Positions 16,313 through 25,902 of a DNA stretch of 35,104 bases are shown here, piece after piece (the first letter of the stretch is position 1; each line of letters begins with the position of its first letter). The DNA is from CAYJEO01 sp044432805. GTDB lineage: Bacteria; Bacillota_I; Bacilli_A; RF39; UBA660. The stretch spans positions 1 through 35,104 of the forward strand of contig JAWXUI010000011.1 in NCBI GenBank assembly GCA_044432805.1, read 5' to 3'. The position numbers were made by a program, and so were the translations under genes. The notes beneath the pieces were generated by a model that was not told the DNA's origin, ran no database searches, and saw nothing but the letters and a program-made list of their open reading frames with translations.

Positions 16313-16331
16313 GTTTAATAAAATATTAAAC
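16313..16331 (+). promoter_or_regulatory. Perfect dyad in the hsdM leader
   Basis: GTTTAATA-AAA-TATTAAAC forms an 8-bp inverted repeat with a 3-base centre, ending 7 bases before the GGGGG Shine-Dalgarno. It may be an operator or an RNA hairpin near the SD. Confidence 0.4.
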
Positions 16332-16349
16332 AAATGATGGGGGATTTAA

Positions 16350-17891
16350 ATGAAAAGTACAGTACAAAGAGCAGAATTGCAATCACAAATATGGAAGATT
16401 GCAAATGATGTAAGGGGATCTATTGATGGATGGGATTTTAAACAATATGTTTTAGGAACTTTATTTTATCGTTTTATAAGTGAAAATTTTGCAAATTATA
16501 TGCAAGGTGATGATAAAAGTATAGATTATGCTAGTTTTAGTGATGAAATAATAACAATAGAAATAAAAGATGATGCAGTTAAGACAAAAGGATATTTTAT
16601 TTATCCAAGTCAATTGTTTTGTAATATAGCAAAAACTGCAAATACAGATGAAAATTTAAATACTAAATTAGCTAATATATTTTCACAAATAGAAAGTAGT
16701 GCAAATGGTTATTCGTCTGAATTAGATATAAAGGGGTTGTTTGCAGATTTTGATACTACTAGTAATAGATTGGGTAATACTGTTAAAGATAAAAATTCAA
16801 GATTATCAGCTGTTATTAAAGGTGTAGAAGGTCTTAATTTTGGGGATTTTGAAGATAATCAAATAGATTTATTTGGTGATGCTTATGAGTATTTAATTTC
16901 TAATTATGCAGCTAATGCAGGTAAATCTGGAGGAGAATTTTTTACGCCTCAAAGTGTTTCTAAATTAATAGCTAAACTTGCTATTCAAGGACAAGATACT
17001 ATAAATAAAATATATGATCCAGCAGCTGGTTCAGGTTCACTTTTATTACAAGCTAAAAAACAATTTGATGAACATATAATAGCAGATGGTTTTTATGGTC
17101 AAGAGATAAATCATACAACTTATAATTTGGCTCGTATGAATATGTTTTTACATAATATTAATTATGATAAATTTAATATAGCATTAGGTAATACATTATT
17201 AGATCCACAATTTAAAGATGAAAAACCATTTGATGCAATAGTGTCTAATCCACCTTATTCAATTAATTGGATAGGTAGTGATGATCCAACTTTGATAAAT
17301 GATGATAGATTTGCTCCTGCTTCAGTTTTAGCGCCTAAATCAAAAGCGGATTTTGCTTTTATCATGCATACACTTAATTATTTATCTTCTAAAGGAAGAG
17401 CTGCAATAGTTTGTTTCCCTGGTATATTTTATAGAGGTGGAGCAGAACAAAAAATAAGAAAATATTTAATAGATAATAACTTTGTTGAAACAGTTATTTC
17501 ATTAGCGCCTAATTTGTTTTTTGGAACTAGTATTGCTGTTAATATATTAGTGTTATCAAAACATAAAGCAGATACTAAAACACAATTTATAGATGCAAGT
17601 AAAATTTTTAAGAAGGAAACAAATAATAATATTTTAACAACTGAACAGATAGATGAAATATTAAATATATTTATTGATAAAAAAGATATAGAATATATAT
17701 CAATGAATGTAGATATTTCTAAAATAGAAGAAGAGGATTATAACTTATCTGTTAGTTCTTATGTTGAAGCAAAAGATACTAGAGAAGTTATTGATATAGT
17801 TAAATTAAATGAAGAATTAAAAGTAACTGTAAATAATATAGATAGATTACGCACTGAAATTGATAAAATAATTGAAGAAATCGAGGTGTAG
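16350..17891 (+). CDS. hsdM: Type I restriction-modification methyltransferase subunit HsdM
   Basis: 513 aa, N6-adenine DNA methyltransferase subunit of a type I system; acts as M2S1 with HsdS and within R2M2S1. Visible: HsdM N-terminal helical domain (QIWKIANDVRGSIDGWDFK), GEFFTPQSVSKL before the SAM domain, motif I DPAAGSGS (223-230), catalytic motif IV NPPY (300-303) and a C-terminal helical tail for HsdS contact. Length and sequence style fit type IC (EcoR124I) enzymes. ATG follows SD GGGGGAT. Its 3' end carries the SD for hsdS (GAGGTG), with only 3 bases between stop and next start. First gene of the defence operon. Confidence 0.96.
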   Translation: MKSTVQRAELQSQIWKIANDVRGSIDGWDFKQYVLGTLFYRFISENFANYMQGDDKSIDYASFSDEIITIEIKDDAVKTKGYFIYPSQLFCNIAKTANTDENLNTKLANIFSQIESSANGYSSELDIKGLFADFDTTSNRLGNTVKDKNSRLSAVIKGVEGLNFGDFEDNQIDLFGDAYEYLISNYAANAGKSGGEFFTPQSVSKLIAKLAIQGQDTINKIYDPAAGSGSLLLQAKKQFDEHIIADGFYGQEINHTTYNLARMNMFLHNINYDKFNIALGNTLLDPQFKDEKPFDAIVSNPPYSINWIGSDDPTLINDDRFAPASVLAPKSKADFAFIMHTLNYLSSKGRAAIVCFPGIFYRGGAEQKIRKYLIDNNFVETVISLAPNLFFGTSIAVNILVLSKHKADTKTQFIDASKIFKKETNNNILTTEQIDEILNIFIDKKDIEYISMNVDISKIEEEDYNLSVSSYVEAKDTREVIDIVKLNEELKVTVNNIDRLRTEIDKIIEEIEV

Positions 17892-17894
17892 TTT

Positions 17895-19085
17895 ATGAGT
17901 AAATTAGATGAACTAATTAAAGAATATTGTCCTGATGGGGTAGAGTATGTTGAGTTGAATAGTGTAATGGATTATGAGCAACCTACAAAATATATTGTTA
18001 AAAATACAAATTACAATAATGATTTTAAAATACCGGTATTAACAGCAGGGCAGTCGTTGATTTTAGGATATACGAACGAAGTAGATGGAATATATGAAGC
18101 AAATACAGAAAATGCAGTTATAATTTTTGATGATTTCACTACATCCTTTCATTGGATTGATTTTGATTTTAAAATAAAGTCTTCAGCAATGAAAATGTTG
18201 AAAATAATAAGTGAAGAAAAGAACAAAGTTAATTTTAAATATATTTATCATTGCATGAAAAATATTAAATATGAAATAGGTGATCATTCAAGACAATGGA
18301 TTGCAAAATATTCAAATATTAAAATTCCACTTCCTCCATTACCAGTACAAGAAGAAATAGTGCGTATTTTAGATAGTTTTACAGAGCTTACAGCAGAGCT
18401 TACAGCAGAACTTACAGCAGAACTTACAGTTAGAAAGAAACAATATGATTATTATAGAGATAGTTTGTTTAAATTTGGTGATCATATTGAACTAGTTCAA
18501 TTAGAAAAAATTGGTCAAGTAAAAATGTGCAAAAGAATATTAAAAGAACAAACAACTGAAAACGGAGAGATACCGTTTTACAAAATAGGTACATTTGGAA
18601 AAAGTCCTGATTCGTATATCTCAAAACAATTATTTGAAGAATATAAAATTAAATATAGCTATCCTAATGTAGGGGCGATTTTGATTTCTGCAAGTGGAAC
18701 TATAGGTAGAACGGTTATTTTTGACGGTATAGATGCTTATTTCCAGGATAGTAATATTGTATGGATAGAAAATGATGAGTCTTTAGTGTTGAATAAATAT
18801 TTATTTCATTTCTATAAAATTGCTAAATGGTGTGTAGCTGACGGTGGAACAATTCAAAGGTTATATAATGATAACTTAAAGAAAACATTAATTCCTATAC
18901 CTTATTATGACGATAAAAATAAATCATTAAAAGAACAGCAACGTATTGTTGATATACTAGATAGATTTGATACATTATGTAATGATATATCTATGGGATT
19001 GCCTGCTGAAATAAAAATGAGAGAACAACAGTATGAATATTATAGAAATAAATTACTTTCTTTTAAAAATATAGAGGAGAGTTGA
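17895..19085 (+). CDS. hsdS: Type I restriction specificity subunit HsdS
   Basis: 396 aa, DNA-recognition subunit. Two target recognition domains (about 1-145 and 195-345) alternate with conserved helical spacers: IPLPPLPVQEEIVRILDSFTEL...RKKQYDYYRDSLFKF in the middle and KEQQRIVDILDRFDTL...REQQYEYYRNKLLSF at the end. The central spacer contains TEL plus three TAEL units, the EcoR124-type length-variable element. Each recognition domain looks complete (GGTIQRLYNDNLKKTLIP in the second). The target sequence cannot be read from the protein, but a three-TAEL spacer predicts a bipartite site of the longer (N7-like) class by analogy with EcoR124II. ATG; stop 1 base before the next gene. Confidence 0.95.
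   Translation: MSKLDELIKEYCPDGVEYVELNSVMDYEQPTKYIVKNTNYNNDFKIPVLTAGQSLILGYTNEVDGIYEANTENAVIIFDDFTTSFHWIDFDFKIKSSAMKMLKIISEEKNKVNFKYIYHCMKNIKYEIGDHSRQWIAKYSNIKIPLPPLPVQEEIVRILDSFTELTAELTAELTAELTVRKKQYDYYRDSLFKFGDHIELVQLEKIGQVKMCKRILKEQTTENGEIPFYKIGTFGKSPDSYISKQLFEEYKIKYSYPNVGAILISASGTIGRTVIFDGIDAYFQDSNIVWIENDESLVLNKYLFHFYKIAKWCVADGGTIQRLYNDNLKKTLIPIPYYDDKNKSLKEQQRIVDILDRFDTLCNDISMGLPAEIKMREQQYEYYRNKLLSFKNIEES
18390..18425 (+). repeat. 12-bp tandem repeat x3 in hsdS (TAEL)
   Basis: ACAGCAGAGCTT once and ACAGCAGAACTT twice, preceded by the partial unit ACAGAGCTT (18381-18389) and followed by ACAGTT. Unit gain or loss stays in frame and changes the distance between the two recognition domains, as known for EcoR124I/EcoR124II. 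Confidence 0.95.
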
Positions 19086-19086
19086 T

Positions 19087-20163
19087 ATGGGGAAAAGTGA
19101 TTGTAAAGATATAAATGAAGTTTATAAACGTGTATTAAATAATATGTCTCTAAAAATAAAAGATAATCAAGATAATATAAACGTAGTAATAATATATGCA
19201 AATAACGGAACAGGAAAAACCAGATTATCAAGACAATTTTCAGAAGTAATGAGAGACAAAGTGCTGTGTTATAATGCATTTTTTGAAGACTATTTTTATT
19301 GGGAAAATGAAAATTTCAAATTAGAACCTAATTCATATATTTTAACTTTAATAAAGGACGAAGGGTTACAAACAGATATAAGCAATAATTTTAAATCGTT
19401 TATAGGAACAATTATAGAACCAGATATAGATATTGAAACAGGATATATAACATTTGATATACCAAATAGAAATGTTAAAAATATAAAAATTTCAAGAGGA
19501 GAAGAAAGTATTTTTATCTGGAGTGTATTTTATACAATAGTTGAAAAATGTATAGAATTATTAGCGGAAAACGAAGAAGATAGATCAACAGAAATTTTCA
19601 ATAATATAAAAAATATTGTAATAGATGATCCAGTATCTTCAATGGATGATTCTCGTATAGTTACGGTAGCATTAAAAATATCAGAATTAATGTTAAAGTC
19701 AAAAAATAAATTAAATTATTTAATTACTACTCATCATCCACTGTTTTTTAATATATTATTCCATAAAAAAAATATTAATTGGAGTAAAAACAATTATGTT
19801 TTTACGAAACAGGATAATAAATATAAATTAAAAAAACAAGAAGATGAATCACCATTTGCTTATCATCATGCTATTATTAGGGAAATTAAAAATGCTATTA
19901 ACAATAATGAATTGAGAAAATACCATTTTAATTTATTTAGAACATTATTAGAAAAAACGTCTAACTTTTTAGGGTTTAAGCATTGGAAACATTGTTTAAA
20001 AGGAATAGATACTAATGAAAATTTTATAAAATTAATTGACCATTATAGTCATGACAAATTATCAGAATTAGAATATACGGAACTTATATATGCGCAAATC
20101 GATACTTTTATAACAACGTTTGACAAATTTGTCAATAAATATTTCAAAGAATTGGAGAAATAG
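19087..20163 (+). CDS. prrC: PrrC-like anticodon nuclease (ABC ATPase + HEPN-type nuclease)
   Basis: 358 aa. Walker A NNGTGKTRLS (Lys44), the PrrC-like YNAFFEDYFYWEN segment (about 60-72), ABC signature ISRGEESIFIW (from 135), Walker B IVIDDPVSSMDD (Asp180/181) and H-loop ITTHHPLFFN. The C-terminal part has SPFAYHH, then HFNLFRTLLEKTSNFLGF and HYSHD. Arg285, Glu289 and His322 reproduce the spacing of the E. coli PrrC catalytic triad (Arg320, Glu324, His356). It sits between hsdS and hsdR exactly as prrC does in the EcoprrI locus, where the restriction enzyme keeps it silent and phage inhibition of that enzyme releases tRNA-Lys cleavage. It is somewhat shorter than PrrC (396 aa), missing C-terminal residues. 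One base from hsdS and one from hsdR. tRNA target unproven. Confidence 0.85.
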   Translation: MGKSDCKDINEVYKRVLNNMSLKIKDNQDNINVVIIYANNGTGKTRLSRQFSEVMRDKVLCYNAFFEDYFYWENENFKLEPNSYILTLIKDEGLQTDISNNFKSFIGTIIEPDIDIETGYITFDIPNRNVKNIKISRGEESIFIWSVFYTIVEKCIELLAENEEDRSTEIFNNIKNIVIDDPVSSMDDSRIVTVALKISELMLKSKNKLNYLITTHHPLFFNILFHKKNINWSKNNYVFTKQDNKYKLKKQEDESPFAYHHAIIREIKNAINNNELRKYHFNLFRTLLEKTSNFLGFKHWKHCLKGIDTNENFIKLIDHYSHDKLSELEYTELIYAQIDTFITTFDKFVNKYFKELEK

Positions 20164-20164
20164 T

Positions 20165-23100
20165 ATGAATGAATTAAAAACAATAGCAGAGTCTAAAAAT
20201 TTTATTGTTCTAGATCAATATAAAAAAATTGAACAATCAAATAACTTTTATCAAAGTGAAGCAAGTTTAGAAAAAGAATTTATAACAGATTTATCTAATC
20301 AAGGGTATGAATATTTAACTAATGTAACGTCTACTGAATCTATGCTTAGAAATATTAGGATAGAATTAAGTAGATTAAATAGTTGTGCTTTTAATGATAG
20401 AGAATGGGAAAGATTTTGTTTAGAATATTTAGATAAACCAGCTGATAATCATATTGATAGAATAAGAAAAATACAAGAAGATTATGTTTATGATTTTGTT
20501 TTTGATGATGGTCATATTGAAAATATATATTTAGTAAATAAAAAAGATATATTAAAAAATAAACTTCAAGTTATATCACAGTTTGAACAAAAGGGAAGTA
20601 GTTTAAATAGATATGATGTAACTATTTTAGTTAATGGATTACCTTTAATACATGTTGAATTAAAAAAACGTGGAGTTGCTATTAAAGAAGCGTTTAATCA
20701 AATACATAGATATAGTAAAGAAAGTTTTAATAGTGAAAATTCATTATATAAATATTTACAAATTTTTGTAATTTCAAATGGTACAGATAGCAGATATTTT
20801 GCAAACACAACAAAAAGAGATAAAAACAGTTATGATTTTACTATGAACTGGGCTAATTCTAAAAATGAATTAATCAAAGATTTAAAAGATTTCACAGCAA
20901 CATTTTTTGAAAAAAATACTATTCTTAAAATACTACTTAATTATTCTGTATTTGATACAAGTAATAATTTGCTTATTATGAGACCTTATCAAATAGCCGC
21001 AACTGAAAGAATACTATGGAAAATTAAAAGTTCATATAACTTGAAAAAATGGAAAAGTGTTGATGGTGGAGGATATATTTGGCATACAACAGGTTCTGGT
21101 AAAACTTTAACAAGTTTTAAAGCAGCAAGACTTGCAACTGAACTTGATTTTATTGATAAAGTATTCTTTGTAGTAGATAGAAAAGATTTAGATTATCAAA
21201 CTATGAAAGAATATCAAAGATTTTCGCCTGACAGTGTTAATGGTTCTGAAAATACAGCTGGGCTTAAAAGAAACATAGAAAAAGATGATAATAAGATTAT
21301 TGTAACTACTATTCAAAAATTAAATAATTTTATGAAAACAGAACAAAGTCATCCGGTATATGAAAAACAAGTTTTATTTATATTTGATGAGGCACATAGA
21401 TCACAATTTGGAGAAGCACAAAAAAACATCTATAAAAAATTTAAAAAATACTATCAATTTGGATTTACAGGAACACCTATATTTCCAGAAAATGCACTTG
21501 GGTCTGAAACAACAGCATCAGTTTTTGGAAATGAATTACATTCATATGTTATTACTGACGCAATTAGAGATGAAAAAGTATTAAAATTTAAAGTAGATTA
21601 TAATAATGTAAATCCTGTTTTTAAAGGTTTAGAAACTGAAAAAGATATGAATAAATTAAGCAGTTTTGAAACAAAACAAGCCTTATTACATCCAGAGCGA
21701 ATTAAAGAAATAAGTGAATATATTTTAAAAAATTTCAATTTTAAAACCAATAGAAAATTTATAGGAACAAAAGGTTTTAATGCTATGTTTGCCGTTTCTT
21801 CTGTGGATGCAGCAAAATTATATTATGAATGTTTTAAAAATTTACAAAAAGATTTAGAAAGACCTTTAAAGATAGCAACTATATTTTCTTTTGCCGCTAA
21901 CGAAGAACAAAATGCAGTAGGAGAAATATTAGAAGAAACATTTGAACCCATAGCAATGGATTCTTCCGCTAAAGAGTTTTTAACATCGGCTATAAATGAT
22001 TATAATAAAATGTTTAAAACTAACTTTTGTGTAGACAGTAAAGAATTTCAAAATTATTATAGAGATTTAGCTAGTAGAGTTAAAAATCAAGAAGTTGATT
22101 TAATAATAGTTGTAGGTATGTTTTTAACTGGCTTTGATGCACCTACGCTTAATACTTTATTTGTTGACAAAAATTTAAGATATCATGGTTTAATGCAAGC
22201 TTTTTCAAGAACTAACAGAATATATGATTCAACTAAAACATTTGGAAATATTGTCGCATTTAGAGATTTAGAACAAGCTACAATAGATTCAATTAAATGT
22301 TTTGGCGATAGTAATACAAGAGATGTAGTGCTTGAAAAAAGTTATAAAGAATATATTGAAGGTTTTAAAGACATATCAACTGGAGAGGCAAAACGTGGAT
22401 ATATAGATATTGTAAATGAACTTAATAATAGATTTTCTAATATAGATAATATTTTAACTGAAAAGGATAAGAAAAGTTTTGTTAAGCTATTTGGGGAATA
22501 TTTAAAAGTAGAAAACATTTTACAAAATTATGATGAATTTATGTATTTAAAAGAATTTCAAAAAATTAATAAAGACGACATAAATTCAATAGAAAAATTT
22601 AAATCTAATTATTATTTAGAATATAATGATATAGAAAATATGTCTGATATTCCAGTAATAAAAGAGAGAACTATTCAAGACTATCGTTCAGTTTATAATG
22701 ATATTAGAGAATGGCTTAGAAGAGAAAAGGAAACAGAACAAAAAGAAGATTCTAGTATTGATTGGAATGATGTTGTATTTGAAATTGATTTATTAAAATC
22801 TCAAGAGATTAATTTAGATTATATTTTGGAACTAATATTTGAAAAAAACAAATTGATAAAGGATAAAAACATTTTAGTACAGGAAGCCAGAAGATTAATT
22901 AGATCTAGTGTAGGTAACAGGGCAAAAGAAAGCTTGATTGTTGATTTTATTAATGATACTAATTTAGATGAAATAGCTGATAAATATAATCTAATAGATG
23001 AATTTTTTAAATATGCTCAAACTGAGCAATTAAAGGAAGTAGAACTATTAATAAAAGAAGAAGAATTAAATATAGAAGCAACTAAAAGATATATTACTAA

Positions 23101-23263
23101 TTCTTTAAAAAGAGAGTATGCTAGTGAAAATGGAACAGAGCTTAATGAAGTATTACCTAAGATGAGCCCACTTAATCCTAATTATTTAACTAAAAAGCAA
23201 ACGGTATTTCAAAAAATAGTTGCTTTTGTAGATAAGTTTAAAGGTGTAGGTGGGAAGTTGTAA
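20165..23263 (+). CDS. hsdR: Type I restriction endonuclease subunit HsdR
   Basis: 1032 aa, motor/nuclease subunit. The start is ATG 20165, behind SD TTGGAGAAA and 1 base after the prrC stop; an upstream in-frame ATG at 20120 lies inside prrC and lacks an SD. With this start the PD-(D/E)xK residues are Asp151, Glu165 and Lys167 (YDVTILVNG, HVELKKRG), the numbers I recall for EcoR124I HsdR, followed by QIHRYSK. The helicase has TTGSGKT (Lys313), DEAH (408-411), FTGTPIF, GMFLTGFDAP and QAFSRTNR; a long helical C-terminus binds the MTase core. Type IC. Expected activity is ATP-driven translocation and cleavage of DNA with unmodified sites. HsdR, HsdM and HsdS all look intact. Confidence 0.96.
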   Translation: MNELKTIAESKNFIVLDQYKKIEQSNNFYQSEASLEKEFITDLSNQGYEYLTNVTSTESMLRNIRIELSRLNSCAFNDREWERFCLEYLDKPADNHIDRIRKIQEDYVYDFVFDDGHIENIYLVNKKDILKNKLQVISQFEQKGSSLNRYDVTILVNGLPLIHVELKKRGVAIKEAFNQIHRYSKESFNSENSLYKYLQIFVISNGTDSRYFANTTKRDKNSYDFTMNWANSKNELIKDLKDFTATFFEKNTILKILLNYSVFDTSNNLLIMRPYQIAATERILWKIKSSYNLKKWKSVDGGGYIWHTTGSGKTLTSFKAARLATELDFIDKVFFVVDRKDLDYQTMKEYQRFSPDSVNGSENTAGLKRNIEKDDNKIIVTTIQKLNNFMKTEQSHPVYEKQVLFIFDEAHRSQFGEAQKNIYKKFKKYYQFGFTGTPIFPENALGSETTASVFGNELHSYVITDAIRDEKVLKFKVDYNNVNPVFKGLETEKDMNKLSSFETKQALLHPERIKEISEYILKNFNFKTNRKFIGTKGFNAMFAVSSVDAAKLYYECFKNLQKDLERPLKIATIFSFAANEEQNAVGEILEETFEPIAMDSSAKEFLTSAINDYNKMFKTNFCVDSKEFQNYYRDLASRVKNQEVDLIIVVGMFLTGFDAPTLNTLFVDKNLRYHGLMQAFSRTNRIYDSTKTFGNIVAFRDLEQATIDSIKCFGDSNTRDVVLEKSYKEYIEGFKDISTGEAKRGYIDIVNELNNRFSNIDNILTEKDKKSFVKLFGEYLKVENILQNYDEFMYLKEFQKINKDDINSIEKFKSNYYLEYNDIENMSDIPVIKERTIQDYRSVYNDIREWLRREKETEQKEDSSIDWNDVVFEIDLLKSQEINLDYILELIFEKNKLIKDKNILVQEARRLIRSSVGNRAKESLIVDFINDTNLDEIADKYNLIDEFFKYAQTEQLKEVELLIKEEELNIEATKRYITNSLKREYASENGTELNEVLPKMSPLNPNYLTKKQTVFQKIVAFVDKFKGVGGKL

Positions 23264-23281
23264 TGTTAAGGAGATATAACT

Positions 23282-24310
23282 ATGATACAACAATATTTAG
23301 TGAACGGGGAAAAAAATATTGATAATATTTTTTTAGAAAAAATAAAAGTTGACAAAATAAAATTTGAGATTAATAAACTGACAAATACTGATTTGGTAGT
23401 TATTACTTATGAATGTAAAAATAACGATGAAAATATGGCTCAAAAAATGTCGGAAATACATGAAAATTTAATTAAAACTAAAAATATTGTTATTTTAGCG
23501 AATGAAAGTTCCCAATATTTTTGTAAAAAGCTATATCCTATTATAAATGAATTTGAAATGAATTTAAGAAAATTATTATACTTAAGTAGTTCTATTAAAA
23601 ATTCTGTTGCTGGAGTAGAAAATATAAAAAAATTAGAGGAAAAAGATCTTGGAGAAATATTCGAACTCTTATTTACTGACACCAATTATAATGCAAAAGT
23701 CAAAAAGGAAATTAATAATAAAAGTTGGAAATTTACTAGAGAAGAGATTACATCCGTTTTCAATGAATTTGAAGAAAATACATTATGGAATAAATTATTG
23801 GGAGAAAATAGAGTAGAGTCACTTGTTAAAAATTTTTTGAAAGTAAAAAATATCAGAAATGATGTAATGCATGCACATGAAATTACTTATGAAATGTTTA
23901 AAATGTCAAAAAAATTATATACAAAAATAAATGAGGAAATCGAAAATGAAATAAATTATATAATGAAAAATAAAGAAAAATCACTAAAAAAAGATATAAA
24001 TGTAGAAAATTTTAATGAAAAATTAACGGTAGCATTGAATTTTCAAGAAAGTTTAGAAAAATTGCAAAATGAAGTGAAGACATTAACTTTATATGATGAA
24101 ATAATTTCAAAAATAAGTGTCTTAGATTATAATCCTATTATAAATCAAGCATCTAATTTTAGTGAAGTTAGAAATTCTAAAATTGATAAATTATATGACA
24201 ATTATTTAAAAATATGTGATTGGTCAACGGAATTAAATACAAATTTAAAAATAAACGATAAAGATATTTATGAAGAAAATTTGAATGAAGAATCTGTAAC
24301 AAATAAATAA
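23282..24310 (+). CDS. HEPN-domain protein, predicted RNase effector
   Basis: 342 aa, no named family recognised. Residues 1-78 form an alpha/beta N-terminal domain (TDLVVITYE, KNIVILANES). From about 82 comes a helical region whose first helix, LYPIINEFEMNLRKLL, looks like HEPN helix 1, and KVKNIRNDVMHAH (Arg192-Asn-x-x-x-His197) is the R-N-x3-H active-site motif of HEPN ribonucleases. The C-terminal third is charged and coiled-coil-like. SD AAGGAGATA precedes ATG; 18 bases after hsdR and 23 before the ATPase-TOPRIM gene, in the same operon. It may be the RNA-cutting effector of the following ATPase/helicase pair or an independent abortive-infection module linked to restriction. HEPN call from motif and helix pattern only. 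Confidence 0.7.
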   Translation: MIQQYLVNGEKNIDNIFLEKIKVDKIKFEINKLTNTDLVVITYECKNNDENMAQKMSEIHENLIKTKNIVILANESSQYFCKKLYPIINEFEMNLRKLLYLSSSIKNSVAGVENIKKLEEKDLGEIFELLFTDTNYNAKVKKEINNKSWKFTREEITSVFNEFEENTLWNKLLGENRVESLVKNFLKVKNIRNDVMHAHEITYEMFKMSKKLYTKINEEIENEINYIMKNKEKSLKKDINVENFNEKLTVALNFQESLEKLQNEVKTLTLYDEIISKISVLDYNPIINQASNFSEVRNSKIDKLYDNYLKICDWSTELNTNLKINDKDIYEENLNEESVTNK

Positions 24311-24333
24311 TATAAAATAAATGGAGTTGTAAA

Positions 24334-25902
24334 ATGGTAATAGAAAAAATAAAGTTAGAAAATTTCAAAAAATTTTCTGAGATAAATGAAATAAATTTTA
24401 ATGATAAAATTAATATAATTATTGGGAATAATGAAAGCGGTAAGAGTACAATATTAGAAGCTATCAATTATACTTTATGTGGAAGTCAAAGTATGATTGA
24501 AAAAATAGGAGTTGAGTCATTATTTAATAATAATGTAATAATTGATTATATGAAAACTGAAAGAGAATATTCAAAATTACCTGTTTTAAAGGTTGAGATA
24601 TTTTTAAAAGAAACAGGCAACTCAAACTTGGAAGGCAATAATAATACAGAAAAAACAGTATGTCAAGGATTATCAATGAACATTGTACCAAATGATGAAT
24701 ATTCTGAACAAATTATCAAAGAATTGAAAGATGAAAATTCTGTATTTCCTTATTATTACTATAAAATATATTTTGAAAAATTTTCTGGTGATAAATTTAA
24801 TCAATACAATAAACCATTAAAACATATTTTTATTGATAATATTGATAATAAAAAAGAATCAAGTAATAAGAATTATGTTCAAACATTATTTAATTCTTAT
24901 GCTAATAAACTTCTAATTTCAAAGCTTAATACTGAATATAGAAAATCAAAGAATGATTATGAAAAATGCAGTTTAAAAGATTTTAATGAAAAAGTGAATG
25001 AAATAGATTTCGGTTTGGATAATAATTCGAAATATTCTTTGGAAAATAATTTAGCTATATATAAAGATGGTATTAATTTGCAAAATTATGGATTAGGTAT
25101 GCAATCAATAGTGAAAATAAAGAATAGTATAAATAAAAAAGTTAATAATATTGATTTTATTTTGTTAGAAGAACCTGAAAATCATTTAAGTGATATAAAT
25201 TTGAGAAAATTAATTGATGATATTGCTAATGAGCATCAAAAACAATTATTCTTAACAACTCATAACAGTAATGTATGTTCTAGGCTAAATTTAAAAAATA
25301 TAATAGCAGTTGGTAAAACTGCAAATAAAGATTTTAAATTATCTAGTTTAACTGATGAAACAGCTGAATTTTTTATGAAAAATACAACAAATAATATTTT
25401 GAATTTTATCTTGTCAGATAAAGTTATTTTAGTTGAAGGTGCGGCAGAGTATATATTGTTAGAAAAATTTTATAAACTAAAAGTCGAAGTTAATCCAGAT
25501 AAAGATTGTGTTAATATAATTTCTGCTAATAATTTGAGCTTTCTAAGATATTTAGAAATAGCCAAAATATTGAATAAAAAAGTTTGTGTAATTACTGATA
25601 ATGATGGAAATTATAAAAATAATATAACCCATAAGTATAAAGAGTATAATTCAGATGACAATATAAAAATTTTTTCTGAAATAGATGAAAATAAAAATAC
25701 TTTTGAAGTGTGCTTATACGAATTGAATAGTATATTTTTGTTTGATAATAAATTAACTAAATCAACAAATATATTAAATTTTATGTTAGAAAATAAATCT
25801 GAATCCGCATTTAGATTATCAAAAATTTTGGAAAAAGAAAATAATAAAAAATTTATAATTCCAGATTACATTTGTGAAGCAATTAAATGGATAAGAAAAT
25901 AG
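24334..25902 (+). CDS. OLD-type ATPase-TOPRIM nuclease (GajA-like)
   Basis: 522 aa. ABC-type ATPase: LENFKKFSEI near the start, Walker A GNNESGKST (31-39), signature region LQNYGLGMQ (249-257), Walker B FILLEEPENHL (275-285), H-loop LTTH (His310). TOPRIM domain: ILVEGAAEYILLEKF (Glu368, Glu372) and CVITDNDGN (Asp422, Asp424). This is the architecture of class 2 OLD nucleases, those encoded next to a UvrD-like helicase, including GajA of Gabija (about 578 aa). Family members nick or cut DNA, with ATP acting as regulator. The gene overlaps the helicase gene by 16 bases and follows the HEPN gene after 23. SD is weak (TGGAGTTG). Gabija-like assignment rests on architecture and order; a distinct OLD branch is possible. 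Confidence 0.85.
   Translation: MVIEKIKLENFKKFSEINEINFNDKINIIIGNNESGKSTILEAINYTLCGSQSMIEKIGVESLFNNNVIIDYMKTEREYSKLPVLKVEIFLKETGNSNLEGNNNTEKTVCQGLSMNIVPNDEYSEQIIKELKDENSVFPYYYYKIYFEKFSGDKFNQYNKPLKHIFIDNIDNKKESSNKNYVQTLFNSYANKLLISKLNTEYRKSKNDYEKCSLKDFNEKVNEIDFGLDNNSKYSLENNLAIYKDGINLQNYGLGMQSIVKIKNSINKKVNNIDFILLEEPENHLSDINLRKLIDDIANEHQKQLFLTTHNSNVCSRLNLKNIIAVGKTANKDFKLSSLTDETAEFFMKNTTNNILNFILSDKVILVEGAAEYILLEKFYKLKVEVNPDKDCVNIISANNLSFLRYLEIAKILNKKVCVITDNDGNYKNNITHKYKEYNSDDNIKIFSEIDENKNTFEVCLYELNSIFLFDNKLTKSTNILNFMLENKSESAFRLSKILEKENNKKFIIPDYICEAIKWIRK

Noticed and set aside
20120..20164. ATG at 20120 as the hsdR start
   Set aside because: It lies inside prrC without an SD. ATG 20165 has TTGGAGAAA before it, follows the prrC stop by one base, and gives nuclease residue numbers matching EcoR124I HsdR.
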